The notes: generated by a model not told the origin, from the sequence alone. Shown: positions 8,730 to 17,746, numbered from the stretch's first letter. The stretch is DNA of 55,377 bases from Nostoc sp. JL33 (GCF_017114985.1 NZ_JABXKP010000103.1:1-55377); one strand, 5' to 3'. A program made the numbers and translations.

Positions 8730-9140
8730 TCATTCTGGACTATTTTGATTCTCGATGTATTCTTTAAGCTTTGAAATTGTAACTCCGCCACAGCTTGCGA
8801 CGAAATAAGATCCGTTCCAAAACGCATCTTTCCAGAAGAACTTTTCTAGATGCTCGGCATATTCTTGGCGTAACCTGCGCGAGGTCACTGATTTAATGTT
8901 GTTTACAAGTTTACTAAGTTGCAAATCTGGGTGGTATTGAAACAATAGGTGTACATGATCTTCCTCTCCATTAAACTCCACTAATTTGCAATCCCACTTT
9001 TCGAGTAAGTCAATCAAGATGCCTTCTACTCGCTTCAACATTTCTTGAGTAAAGGCTTTGCGTCTATACTTGGTCGTCAAAACCAAGTGAGCTTTTAAGT
9101 CACTTACTGACCTACCTTTGGATACAAAATCGTTTTTCAT
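8730..9140 (-). CDS. tnpA: IS200/IS605 TnpA (HUH Y1 transposase)
   Basis: A complete 136-aa Y1 transposase of the normal family length. The HUH metal-binding motif is at 62-64 in EEDHVHLLFQ, and the catalytic tyrosine is Y128 in LKEYIENQ. The N-terminal strand LKAHLVLTTKYRRKAF is typical. It cuts and joins single-stranded DNA at the element ends. It diverges from tnpB with a 66-bp spacer that holds both promoters. I see no frame damage, so it is likely functional. Confidence 0.93.
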   Translation of the reverse strand: MKNDFVSKGRSVSDLKAHLVLTTKYRRKAFTQEMLKRVEGILIDLLEKWDCKLVEFNGEEDHVHLLFQYHPDLQLSKLVNNIKSVTSRRLRQEYAEHLEKFFWKDAFWNGSYFVASCGGVTISKLKEYIENQNSPE

Positions 9141-9206
9141 TAAAAATCAAGAACATATGCTATGATTGGTGTAGCCTAAAATTATAACACCCATTCAGTT
9201 GATAGG

Positions 9207-10676
9207 ATGAAAGTAACCTACCAGTAACGACTAGAACCGGAATCAAGTCAAAAACTAATTCTTAATGAATGGCTAAGAATTTGTCGGTACTGGTATAACC
9301 GCCAATTGGGTGAACGCTTCTCCTGGTGGGAGAATAACCGTCATGCTGCAAATAGTTGTCCAATCTTTGTAACCAGACTACCTGAGTTGCTCGACCGACC
9401 TAACTACTACAGTCAAAAACTCCAGCTACCAGTTATCAAAAAAGACTTGAGCATTGTTCAATGGTCAGGTGAATTACTCGATTTTAAAAGTGTAGATTCA
9501 ACTGTCCTGCAATTGGTTTGCAAGCGAGTTGATAAAGCTTTTGAACGCTTTATAATTGGGGATTCTAGTGGTAAACGTTCTGGTAAACCACGCTTCAAAA
9601 CTGAGGCGAGTTTCAAAACTATGACGTTTGCAACAGCCAATAACGAATGGATAAAGCTAACTCGCAAAAACTGGCTGTATATTCGTTTGCCCAAATTGGG
9701 TATGTTTAAGGTTCGGATGCACCGACCTATACTTGATGGGTTTATCCTTAAACAAGTTAGCATTACTAAAAAGGCTGATGGCTGGTACGCCCAAATAGTC
9801 TTGGAGGATATAACCATTCCAAGCCAAACTACCGAACTTATTCCCAGTTGGGTTAACTCAATAGGGATTGATGCTGTGTTGCAAGGTGATAATTATCTTG
9901 CAACTTCAGAAGGTGAAAAACTCCCATCTTTAAAACCATTACGCAAGAATCAAGCCAAGCTAGATCGTATTTCTACCAAACGAAATAGACGTAAGCGCGG
10001 GTCTAAATCTCGGCGTAAGTTGGCAAAACGTGAAGCTAAACAACATCAAAAAATTGCCAGAAGTCGTAAAGATTTTCAGTACAAAACTGCTCACGAAATT
10101 GTGAGAACTGGGAAAAAGTTTTTTTTCTACGAGGATTTGAATCTCAAAGGGCTAACCCGACGCAATAAAACCAAACAGGATGAGAATGGAAGCTATCTTC
10201 CCAATGGACAGTCTGCTAAGTCAGGACTGAATAAATCATGGGCTGATGGTGCTTTTGGGCAATTCTTTGAAATATTACAGCGCATAGCCGAAAAAGCTGG
10301 TGCTGTAGCAATTTCACAGAAGCCACAATATAGTTCTATGATTCTCAGTTACCGCAATGAGGTTATTTTTACTGATTGCAGTATCAGAGAATATTGGGAT
10401 GAGCAAAATACTTTGATGGTTGACCGTGATATTAACGCCGCAGTCAACTTGAAAAGACTAGGGTTGGGCATTTTCCCTAGTATAAAACGTCGTAGTGGGA
10501 AGATAGACATAGTTGGAACTATGGACGATAGTACCACGAAGGAAATCCTTCATACCCTTAAAAAGGGCTGTTGGAAGCCTACACTTACCGCAAGCGGTAA
10601 GTGTAGGAGTATGTCACGAGCTAAATCTAGAAAAACTTCCGAACTAACGATATCAAGAAAATTAGGTAATAGGTAG
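9207..10676 (+). pseudogene. tnpB: TnpB-type RuvC nuclease, interrupted by a stop at codon 7
   Basis: The natural start appears to be the ATG at 9207 (MKVTYQ), in frame with the rest. Codon 7 is TAA (9225-9227), where related proteins have a tyrosine, so TAC to TAA is the likely lesion. The downstream frame, about 480 residues, is otherwise uninterrupted; a TTG at 9306 could reinitiate but would omit conserved N-terminal residues. RuvC residues are present: GIDAV, the glutamate in FFYEDLNLKG, and DRDINAA. The zinc-ribbon CxxC pairs are absent (PQYSSMILSYRNE has no Cys). The frame runs through the right-end hairpin and ends at 10676, so its last 20 or so residues may come from flanking DNA. 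TnpB is an RNA-guided nuclease that aids element retention. Confidence 0.8.
10579..10606. other. IS605 right-end hairpin, possible end of the guide (omega) RNA scaffold
   Basis: A 13-bp perfect inverted repeat with AA at the centre (effectively an 11-bp stem with a GCAAGC loop), inside the 3' end of the tnpB frame. In this family the right end doubles as the 3' scaffold of the guide RNA, with the guide taken from DNA just outside the element. Here the guide would begin at or just after GTATGTCAC (about 10611-10619). Confidence 0.55.
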
Positions 10677-10715
10677 TCTGTTTGTAGTGGCGCTTATGCG
10701 CCACTATAAACAGAC
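10674..10715. repeat. Long hairpin downstream of tnpB
   Basis: AGTCTGTTTGTAGTGGCGC and GCGCCACTATAAACAGACT form a 19-bp stem with one wobble position and a TTAT loop, starting at the tnpB stop codon. There is no T-run after it, so it is not a standard Rho-independent terminator. It is more like a palindromic dispersed element. Confidence 0.7.
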
Positions 10716-10751
10716 TAGCGGTTATAGACACAATCAGGTCAGGACACGATA

Positions 10752-11186
10752 TTACAACCACTCCCCACCCCGGAAACGCCAACGAGGAAAAATAATTCGC
10801 ATCAGGCTTTGTGAACTAATAAAAACTGCTAGCCACACGACGCTATAGTGCAATAAAAAAGCTGCTGGTGAAAGTTCTTCTTTCGGTAAAGGTATTGGTA
10901 AGAAGCCAAACAGTTTGACTCCACAAAATACAAACACAAATTCCCATATGCCGGCTAAGAGTTGATAAGCTGCGGGCCAATCTCTATCCCACCGGAATTT
11001 TTGCAGATAGTTATAAAACACATCCCAGCCTAAGCCAAAGATAGTGACATAACCAAGTATCCAAAAATAAACTGAGTTAGCACTAAAACCAATCCAACCA
11101 ATTGCAAATGGCAAAGATACGAGTAGGCCGACAGTTGCAAGTAATAATAATCGAGTTTGCCAGCGACCAAATAAAGTTGGTGTCAT
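10752..11186 (-). CDS. Conserved cyanobacterial multi-span membrane protein
   Basis: A 144-aa protein with about four hydrophobic segments: LLLLATVGLLVSLPFAIGWI, a span around VYFWILGYVTIFGLGW, one around ELVFVFCGVKLFGFLPI-like sequence, and one around HYSVVWLAVFISS. I chose the ATG at 11186 (MTPTLFGRWQ) because the upstream extension to 11339 is low quality and reads into repeat-rich DNA. No catalytic motif is visible and I do not recognise a function. Confidence 0.62.
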   Translation of the reverse strand: MTPTLFGRWQTRLLLLATVGLLVSLPFAIGWIGFSANSVYFWILGYVTIFGLGWDVFYNYLQKFRWDRDWPAAYQLLAGIWEFVFVFCGVKLFGFLPIPLPKEELSPAAFLLHYSVVWLAVFISSQSLMRIIFPRWRFRGGEWL

Positions 11187-11683
11187 AGGGGCGGGGAGGG
11201 CTGAATAATGAACAAGAGAGAAATTAGAGTTTTTATAGATGGATTTTGAAATGGATTTTAGACTCACTTTCATTGAAAATTCAATGTACTTTAACAAACG
11301 AGTGTGAGAATCGAACCGCTCCAGGCGCAGAGGACGCACAGGAAGAGGGAGCGATCGCTATTATATGCAGGGTGGTTTTATACAAACAGAGAAAAATTAC
11401 AATACTTCTGTCAGGCGATCGCAGTTGGGAAGACTAATACAAGTACAGTTTTAGGACTGACAAATAAAAATAATATTTCAATACTTCTTGTGGGGTGGGC
11501 GACACGAGCGCCCGTAGCCAAAGGCGGGCTTTCCTGCCCACCCCACAAGATGGATAATTTATTTCTTGGAAATCCCTTACGTCAGTTTGTAAAATGCTGT
11601 AAAAATATTAACGAAACAGCAAGATGACATTGAAGATTTGGGCATCCTAAACATCAGGAGTCAAGTTTTTCAGTTTCCCAACC
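11187..11683. other. Intergenic region with MITE-like palindrome
   Basis: No credible gene. It contains HIP1-type GCGATCGC sites and a 14-bp inverted repeat (11487-11549). A 24-bp string at 11553-11576 (GATAATTTATTTCTTGGAAA then TCCC) recurs exactly at 48533-48556. The promoter for the 272-aa gene probably lies after 11580. Confidence 0.5.
11487..11549. repeat. Palindromic element with 14-bp inverted ends
   Basis: CTTGTGGGGTGGGC (11487-11500) and GCCCACCCCACAAG (11536-11549) are perfect inverted copies enclosing 35 bp with a second GC-rich partial palindrome. The size and GC contrast with the AT-rich surroundings suggest a small non-autonomous repeat. Confidence 0.7.
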
Positions 11684-12502
11684 ATGCCCACTTCGATGTT
11701 TCTTGCCCAATCCTCCGGGATAAAGATTAAAAAGGCATCCCAGGAAGTGCCAGCAAGTAATCCTCAAATACTACCATTATTGGTGGTAACCTCTGGAGGA
11801 CTGGCTTTAGCGGTGATTGCTTTGATTGTGTATAGTAAGATCCAGATGAATAAGCTGGAGAAAAAACTTAAGTTTGAACAATTCCGCGCGCGAGACTTAG
11901 AGAAAAAGTTTAAGCTAGCGCTGGAAACAATTCGCAAAATGGAAACTAATCCCGATTTGGTCAACTCACGGGACTTTAACCTGGATTATCTGCGAATGCG
12001 GATGGCAGAGGAGGTGTTTCATTTTGCAATCCTTAATCAAGTGAAGATTCAGATCAAAGAGAAAATTTCTCAAGCCCTGCGCCCAAATCAAGCCCAACTT
12101 GGATCAGTCGGAATTGCTAATAGCGTTGGACGGCAAGTAGATGAAATTTTTGATGTAGAGTATGAGACTGGTACTCCGCCGAACTCTGCCAAACGAGTGC
12201 TGTTTCGGATTCAAATCCGGTTAACGAAGTTACCGACGCAAGCAACTTCTGCAACTATTAGTCAAATTATTGACTGTATAGAAACTTACCTCAGCCCCAT
12301 AGAAAATGAAGATACTTGGCAACCAATAATTCAAGGTCGGATTGCTACTATGCAATGGGATCAAAAGGCTAAACCTACGCCTCTACTGGTGCTAGAGCAA
12401 TCGAATGAAGGCGTGAATGTGACTTTCCGTACTAGTCGCCAATCAAATACCCCAATTCAGCCAAAGCCACCTGGAATGAAAAAATCAGGCTCGACTAGAT
12501 AA
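11684..12502 (+). CDS. Cyanobacterial membrane-anchored protein with coiled coil, unknown function
   Basis: A 272-aa protein. One membrane span lies at about residues 30-50 (ILPLLVVTSGGLALAVIALI), followed by a charged coiled coil at about 52-90 (KLEKKLKFEQFRARDLEKKF). A conserved-looking soluble domain covers 95-240 (LRMRMAEEVFHFAILNQVKIQI), and the tail is Pro/Lys-rich. The layout suggests an anchored scaffold protein; no enzyme motif is visible. The ATG at 11684 is taken as the start; a second ATG four codons on is possible. It is flanked by repeat-rich spacers, so probably monocistronic. Confidence 0.65.
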   Translation: MPTSMFLAQSSGIKIKKASQEVPASNPQILPLLVVTSGGLALAVIALIVYSKIQMNKLEKKLKFEQFRARDLEKKFKLALETIRKMETNPDLVNSRDFNLDYLRMRMAEEVFHFAILNQVKIQIKEKISQALRPNQAQLGSVGIANSVGRQVDEIFDVEYETGTPPNSAKRVLFRIQIRLTKLPTQATSATISQIIDCIETYLSPIENEDTWQPIIQGRIATMQWDQKAKPTPLLVLEQSNEGVNVTFRTSRQSNTPIQPKPPGMKKSGSTR

Positions 12503-13053
12503 TAATTATGGCTGTCATTAGTCATTAGTCATTTGTAGATACAAATGACCAATGACGTAGAAGCTTTGTGCAAGGTAGGACAACCCTTATGAGTCACACA
12601 ATGAGAGGATTGAAGAATTGAAGAATTGAAGAAAAGAAAAGAGCAATTAAGTCACTTGCTCTGTCATTTAATTTCAGATTTTGCCCAAAGTTGCTCTTGC
12701 GGCTGTGGCGCGCTACTTCCTACAACTCTTGGAACCCCCCTTCGGGTGATGCCTCCGGCACGCGCCTTGGGCGAACGGCAGTTCCTCATGGGGGAAACCC
12801 CCTTTGAGCGACTGCCTCACCGCAACGGAGTGGCTTGACTTGAGCAAACTTTCCAAGACGGATTAAAGAATTATTCTCGCGTTTAAAGAAAGCTTGCTCT
12901 AGACCTTTTTAAATAATGGAACGCAAGAATCTTCTCTTCTTAGGCTCCGCCAACAATTCCATTATCCAAAATTTAAAATCTAAAATTCGGTAAATAGGCT
13001 ATATTTATTCGCGTCACACCTTAGTTATTGAGTTGTGATTTCTCACTTTGGAA
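12503..13053. other. Repeat-filled intergenic region
   Basis: No credible gene. It is dominated by a large dispersed repeat (12641-12990) shared with 24361-24648. A short open frame at 12626-12838 falls entirely inside that repeat and is not considered coding. Confidence 0.65.
12641..12990. repeat. Large dispersed repeat, long version
   Basis: Aligns with 24361-24648 in the same orientation. Shared blocks include GTCACTTGCTCTGTCATTTA, GCCCAAAGTTGCTCTTGCGG, ACTTTCCAAGACGGATTAAA and AATAATGGAACGCAAGAATC. This copy carries an extra module of several dozen bases after the first ACCCCC tract (about 12737-12820, containing GATGCCTCCGGCACGCGCC) that the other lacks. A third partial copy of the 3' part is at 32073-32135. 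Confidence 0.85.
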
Positions 13054-13764
13054 TCATGACTGAATAGCTGCATTTGGAGAATTACGGGTTAAAAGTCCAT
13101 CTTCCATTTCTACGATGCGATCGGCTATGTCTAAAATGCGGTTGTCGTGTGTCACTAATAAGATAGTAGTTCCCTGATTTTTGGCTAGACTCTGCATTAT
13201 TTCCACAACATCGCGTCCTGATTGTTTGTCTAATGCTGCTGTTGGTTCGTCTGCTAGCACCAAGGGGGGATGATTCACTAAGGCGCGGGCGATCGCAATT
13301 CTTTGTTTTTGTCCACCAGAAAGATTGTCTGGGTAGTAATCAACTCGTTCTTCTAGACCAACTGACCCCAGCATGGCTTTTGATTTAGCCACTGCTTCTG
13401 TTTTAGAAATATGATCATTCAGTTCTACCGCCATTTGCACATTTTGCTTTGCTGTCAAGAACCCTAGCAAATTGTGAGCTTGGAAAATATAACCAATCTG
13501 GCGTCGCATCTGTACCAGTTTGCTTTGACTGACGCCAACAAGTTCTTCACCTAAAAATTTTAAACTTCCCTCTTGTACAGACCGCAAACCACCAATTAAG
13601 CTCAATAATGTTGTTTTACCTGAACCTGATGGCCCGGTCATAATTACAATTTCACCAGAATAAATTTCTAGGTTGATGTCAAATAATATCTGTTTTCTCA
13701 GTGCGCCTTTGCCATAATAGTGATTGAGATTTTTAATCGCAATTACAGGTTCTTGTTTCATCAT
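13054..13764 (-). CDS. devA: DevA-type ABC exporter ATPase
   Basis: A 236-aa ATP-binding subunit of the MacB/DevA class. Walker A is GPSGSGKTT at about 44-52, the signature is LSGGQKQRIAIARAL, and Walker B is LVLADEPTAALD followed by the LVTHD switch histidine. It powers export by the membrane partner DevC with the adaptor DevB and an outer-membrane TolC-like channel. It is the third gene of a leftward devB-devC-devA cluster (126 bp after devC). In Anabaena the founding DevBCA exports heterocyst glycolipids, but heterocystous genomes carry several paralogous sets, so the symbol gives the type, not the proven substrate. Confidence 0.88.
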   Translation of the reverse strand: MMKQEPVIAIKNLNHYYGKGALRKQILFDINLEIYSGEIVIMTGPSGSGKTTLLSLIGGLRSVQEGSLKFLGEELVGVSQSKLVQMRRQIGYIFQAHNLLGFLTAKQNVQMAVELNDHISKTEAVAKSKAMLGSVGLEERVDYYPDNLSGGQKQRIAIARALVNHPPLVLADEPTAALDKQSGRDVVEIMQSLAKNQGTTILLVTHDNRILDIADRIVEMEDGLLTRNSPNAAIQS

Positions 13765-13890
13765 AAATTCGTTAGCTATAAGTTAGTAGTTCTGAGATTC
13801 AACTGTAGTGCATATCAAAAATTAAGGTTTCTTAATTGTTAATTTTAAACTAGAATTATCAAGAATATGTTTTAATTAATATTGAATTAA

Positions 13891-15045
13891 CTAAAAGATA
13901 TCTGCTGGATCGGCAGAACGTAATTTTCGGACTGCGATCGCACCAGAAATAATGCACATCATTATAGTCAAAAATAGTACCATTACCGCCCGATCAAAAC
14001 TCATAAAAACTGGTAGAAGTGTCGCATCTCTGGCACTTTTATACATAAATAAAGAAAAAGTAATTCCCGGAAAATATCCTAAAACTGCTAATAGCAAAGC
14101 CTCTTGAAGAATGACTGTCAATAAATAGTTTTGTGTATAGCCGATTGCTTTGAGAGTAGCATACTCAGCTAAGTGATCTGCAACTTCTGTATAAAGGATT
14201 TGATAAACAATCACAGTCCCTACAATGAAACCCATGACAGTTCCTAATGTGAAAATAAATCCAATAGCTGTACTATTTGCCCAATAATTTCGCTCAAAAT
14301 CAATAAATTCTTGCTTAGTTAAAACATTTACCTCGCTAGGTAAGTACTTTCGTAACTCTTGGGCAACAACTTTAGCATCTGCTCCCGGCTTTAATCTAAT
14401 CAACCCAATATCAATTAATCCTCGCTGACGATTGGGAAATATCCGCAGAAAGTTAAGATCACTCGTAATTAAATTACCATCCGCGCCAAATGATGCACCT
14501 AATGTAAATAGTCCCCCTACTTTAATTCGCCGCCTTCGCACTTCTGCTGCTACAGCCTTTCCTTGTTCATAATCAGCAGCAATTGGCCCATATTCCAGCC
14601 TAGAAGAACGGTCATATAAAACCACATCTGGCAGTTTAAGTTTATCTAAATTCTCCTGAACTCCAGGTAAATTAACTAGGTTAGTTTCTGGGTTCATTCC
14701 AAAGACAAGGATACTACGAGGACGGCCTGTAACGGGATTTTTCCAGATTGTAAAGTCTAAATATATCGGATGTACTGATTGTACTGCGGGTAACTCTAAA
14801 GCTTTATATAATCGTCGTTGAGAAAAGCTCCTCATCGCCAGTACAGCGCTAGATTGACTATTGATTAAAACAATATCGCCTTGCAAGCTGCTATGGAATC
14901 GAACGTTACTATAATACAGAGCATCCCGGAAGCCGAGTTGCATAAACATTAAAATATCAGCGAAAGCAATTCCTGCCAAAGCCACAGCTAGGCGAGTTTT
15001 TTCTCTTGTCAGTTGTAGCCACGACAGAGGTATTTTTTGATTCAT
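13891..15045 (-). CDS. devC: DevC-type ABC exporter permease
   Basis: A 384-aa permease with an N-terminal span (RLAVALAGIAFADILMFMQLG), a large periplasmic domain at about 45-255, and three C-terminal spans of FtsX/MacB type. It opens with IPLSWLQLTREKTRLAVALAG, characteristic of DevC proteins. It lies 134 bp after devB and 126 bp before devA. It should work as a MacB-like mechanotransmitter passing ATPase movement to the periplasmic adaptor. Length and order are normal for a complete operon. Confidence 0.88.
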   Translation of the reverse strand: MNQKIPLSWLQLTREKTRLAVALAGIAFADILMFMQLGFRDALYYSNVRFHSSLQGDIVLINSQSSAVLAMRSFSQRRLYKALELPAVQSVHPIYLDFTIWKNPVTGRPRSILVFGMNPETNLVNLPGVQENLDKLKLPDVVLYDRSSRLEYGPIAADYEQGKAVAAEVRRRRIKVGGLFTLGASFGADGNLITSDLNFLRIFPNRQRGLIDIGLIRLKPGADAKVVAQELRKYLPSEVNVLTKQEFIDFERNYWANSTAIGFIFTLGTVMGFIVGTVIVYQILYTEVADHLAEYATLKAIGYTQNYLLTVILQEALLLAVLGYFPGITFSLFMYKSARDATLLPVFMSFDRAVMVLFLTIMMCIISGAIAVRKLRSADPADIF

Positions 15046-15179
15046 TTTCTAGGCATCCAAGCACAGTTAAGATAATTCGGAATGGGCTACGCTAACGGAA
15101 TTCGTAATTCGTAATTAAGAACATTTACAATCCAAAATATCAAATCATAAATTTGGATGACTGCTCACCTATAACTTAA

Positions 15180-16604
15180 CTAGTTATTAATTTCGACAAC
15201 AACTTTAGCGTAAGTTAAACCAGAAACTTTCTGGCTATCTGCTGGAGGGAGAGCAATTTTAACTTCTACGACTCTGGCATCCACATCTGCTGCTGGATCT
15301 GTATTCAGCACATCTTTTTTACCAATTTTTCTGCCAATTTCAGTGACAGTTCCCTTTAATTCGCCGCTAAATGCTTCATTATCGCTAGTGACAGTGGCGT
15401 TTTGACCAATACGCACTTTACCAATACTGTCTTCGGGGACTTCAGCAATCACAAACATTTGGCTGGTTTGGCCAATTTCAGCAATACCATTTGCACCGAT
15501 CGCTTCGCCTGACTTGCTGTAAACCTTTAAAATCTCTCCAGCGATTGGTGCTTGAACGTAGCTCAATCTCAGTTCTGCTTCGGCTTTTCTGACATTTGCG
15601 ATCGCATTACTAACTTGGGCTTGCGCTACTTGCACATCGGTAGGACTAACGTCTAAAATTCTGCTCAGTTTGGCCTTTTCTTCATCGATTTGTCTTTGCA
15701 AAGTTGCTACAGTTTTATCACGGTTAACTTTGGCTTCGATTAGCTGCTGTTGCAAAGTTGCTAAATTTTGTATTTGGGTAGCTCTGGCTTCGGCAAGTTG
15801 CTGTCGTAGAGTTGCCAATGTCTGTTTCAAGGTAGCTTGGCTTTCAGTAACCTGCTGACTAGAAGTTACTGCACTCAAGCGTCTTCTGTCCCGCTCTTGC
15901 TGAGAAATCGCACCTTCTCGGTATAAATAATCATAGCGTCCAGCATCGACTTGGGCATTACGCTGTTCGGCTTGGACACGTCCAACTGTCGCTCTTAGGA
16001 CATCTCTTTGCCCACTAAGTTCAGCTTCTAGGCGATTCACTGTTGCTTGTTGGACGAGTTTATCCCCACTTAACTGAGCGGCAATCCGCGCGATCGTTGC
16101 TTGCCCTGCATTCCTTTCCCCAATTAACTGCGCTTGTAGCCGAGCAATAACTGCTCTTTGGGCTTGAATATCTCTTGGAGATCCGGCTCTGACTTGCGCT
16201 AAATTCGCACGGGATTCTTGGACTTTAGCTTTTGCCTCTTCTAGTCCGGCTATTTGGGTATCGCGGTTGTCCAAAATTGCCACAATTTGACCTTGCTTTA
16301 CCTGTTCACCTTCTTTCACCAGAAGTTGCTGAATTCGTGACGATGGTGCTAATCCTGAGGATGGGGCGGATAATTTAACAACTTCGCCTCGCGGTTCCAA
16401 ACGCCCTACAGCACTAATGCTATTGCTAGATGGCATTATCGGTGCGGATGTAGTTAGTTTTCTCAACTGCTCGATTTTGGCTGTACCTAGTATGCCAGCA
16501 GCGATTACTACTGGCACAGCTACAGCGATACCCCACCAAATCTTAGGTTGTTCATGATTAAGTGGCTGCTCACTTGGCTTTGGCTTTTCAGTCACCCTTG
16601 ACAT
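15180..16604 (-). CDS. devB: DevB-type periplasmic adaptor (HlyD family)
   Basis: A 474-aa membrane-fusion protein. I chose the ATG at 16604 (MSRVTEKPKP); an extension to 16691 adds a hydrophobic stretch that is not typical. One membrane span lies at about residues 22-38 (IAVAVPVVIAAGILG). A half-lipoyl domain follows (GRLEPRGEVVKLSAP, VKEGEQVKQGQIVAILDNRD), then a long alpha-hairpin with repeated Gln-Leu-Ala coiled-coil heptads at about 110-320, the second half-lipoyl (VQAPIAGEILKVYSKSGEAI) and a beta-barrel (FVIAEVPEDSIGKVRIGQNA). It bridges DevC and an outer-membrane channel. I found no GTAN8TAC (NtcA) site just upstream. Confidence 0.88.
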   Translation of the reverse strand: MSRVTEKPKPSEQPLNHEQPKIWWGIAVAVPVVIAAGILGTAKIEQLRKLTTSAPIMPSSNSISAVGRLEPRGEVVKLSAPSSGLAPSSRIQQLLVKEGEQVKQGQIVAILDNRDTQIAGLEEAKAKVQESRANLAQVRAGSPRDIQAQRAVIARLQAQLIGERNAGQATIARIAAQLSGDKLVQQATVNRLEAELSGQRDVLRATVGRVQAEQRNAQVDAGRYDYLYREGAISQQERDRRRLSAVTSSQQVTESQATLKQTLATLRQQLAEARATQIQNLATLQQQLIEAKVNRDKTVATLQRQIDEEKAKLSRILDVSPTDVQVAQAQVSNAIANVRKAEAELRLSYVQAPIAGEILKVYSKSGEAIGANGIAEIGQTSQMFVIAEVPEDSIGKVRIGQNATVTSDNEAFSGELKGTVTEIGRKIGKKDVLNTDPAADVDARVVEVKIALPPADSQKVSGLTYAKVVVEINN

Positions 16605-16824
16605 AATATGTTGCCCGTTTACCTGAATTGTGCTGATGGAAGTAAAAATAAAAGGGTTTTTAATCAACAGCCAGCCGCTTAGGACAAACAACAGTGGTTT
16701 AAAGCTGGGTATAGCTTAAAATCCATTGTGTGATCAACGCTCAACACTATGGCTTTGCAAAATGGTGTTTTCTATAGCGATGCCTACGACGGGCTATGAC
16801 GCTCGTTCGCTCTTAGCGTCTCCC

Positions 16825-16880
16825 CTTCTCCCAAAGGGAGAGGCTAGCGCCTGCCGTAGGATGCCCGCAGGGCTGTAGGG
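16825..16880. repeat. 56-bp dispersed repeat, copy 2
   Basis: Matches 1167-1222 with one difference (C for A at the CCCGAAG position), same orientation. It is embedded in a larger cluster of GC-rich repeat modules upstream of devB. Confidence 0.75.
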
Positions 16881-17031
16881 AGATGACTCGCTACCACTTC
16901 GCTTACGGTGACGCTCGTACCCTGCTTTAAACCGCTACGCGTCTATGTATGCAATAGACTGACCTGACTTACATTCCTCTCTCCTTTTAGGAGAGAGGCT
17001 TTGAGGTTTACTCTTCTTCCTTTGCAGAGAA

Positions 17032-17057
17032 GGGCTGTTCTTGTTAGGTCTGTATTG
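17032..17057. repeat. 26-bp dispersed repeat, copy 2 (inverted)
   Basis: Exact reverse complement of 4417-4442. On the plus strand it reads GGGCTGTTCTTGTTAGGTCT followed by GTATTG, preceded by a CTCTCTCCTTTTAGGAGAGAG hairpin region at about 16978-16997. Confidence 0.75.
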
Positions 17058-17746
17058 AAACTGAGAAGTTGCTATAGTAGCTGGCTATTCAATAACTGTG
17101 AAGTATTTATTTATTATTGAGACATGCGTGCTGCATCTACGCCCGTCGTAGACATCGCAATTAGCAGAATTCACAAGCAGTATGAATCTAGATGTAGAAA
17201 CGTGATATATAGCCTCTCTACACAAAATTCCAAATTGGTATGATGCGGTACTGTACTGCTACATTCAGTACGGCTACAGTTAGTCACAAAATTGAAAAGA
17301 AACATCAAAAATAGACTGTTGCCTTTGCTGGATACAATCTTGCTACAAAAGTTAGTCTTCCTTAAGTGAATCAACGATTAACTAGCTAAAAATTATCTGT
17401 CAAGTTGAGCATTTCTAACATCATTTCCTTAACTTTCTGGTCAATGAGTTAGCTGTCTCTAGTTGCTTGTACCCACCAAGACAACAAACCATTTTGTGAT
17501 ATTCGCTTCAAAGACCTTACTAATCTTCCTGTTGCTGTTTTGGGACTCCATTAAACTCTCGTTGAATGAATTCTACATTTATCCGTTACGCGAAAAGGTA
17601 ACAGAGCCTACAGATTAGGAACTGTGAGTCTCGCAAACCAATCAAAGGTGAACCCCCTAGCATTATTACCGCATAAAGGTGGGATAGCTGTCCTAGACTA
17701 GAAGTAGGTTGAATTGGCTCGATATTTAACAACACTATCATTATCT

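Larger units (their letters stand above)
8590..10650. mobile_element. IS200/IS605-family insertion sequence (divergent tnpA/tnpB)
   Basis: The outer limits are approximate. The left-end hairpin is CCACACTC (8615-8622) with GAGTGTGG (8632-8639), and the right-end hairpin is CTACACTTACCGC (10579-10591) with GCGGTAAGTGTAG (10594-10606). Between them lie tnpA on the minus strand and tnpB on the plus strand, the IS605 arrangement. Such elements move as single-stranded circles without target duplication, and none is seen. Because tnpB carries a stop at codon 7 while tnpA is intact, the copy may still be mobile but lacks an intact accessory nuclease frame. Confidence 0.82.
16605..17746. other. 1.1-kb gene-poor region with dispersed repeats
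   Basis: Contains the second copy of the 56-bp repeat (16825-16880), further GC-rich GCGTCTCCCC modules up to about 16950, and the inverted copy of the 26-bp repeat (17032-17057). After 17100 the sequence is AT-rich with no credible coding pattern. A 67-codon minus-strand frame at 17171-17374 looks random. The region may hold decayed genes, but I cannot identify any. Confidence 0.5.

Noticed and set aside
11290..11330. tRNA-like T-arm sequence (GAGAATCGAACCGC) on the minus strand
   Set aside because: The stem does not pair properly and no anticodon, D-arm or acceptor stem can be built around it.
12626..12838. 70-codon plus-strand frame
   Set aside because: Falls within the large dispersed repeat; the equivalent region in the second copy does not preserve the frame.
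16605..16800. NtcA binding site upstream of devB
   Set aside because: No GTAN8TAC with the right spacing could be found by eye in this interval.
17171..17374. 67-codon minus-strand frame
   Set aside because: No recognisable family, AT-rich region with low coding quality.
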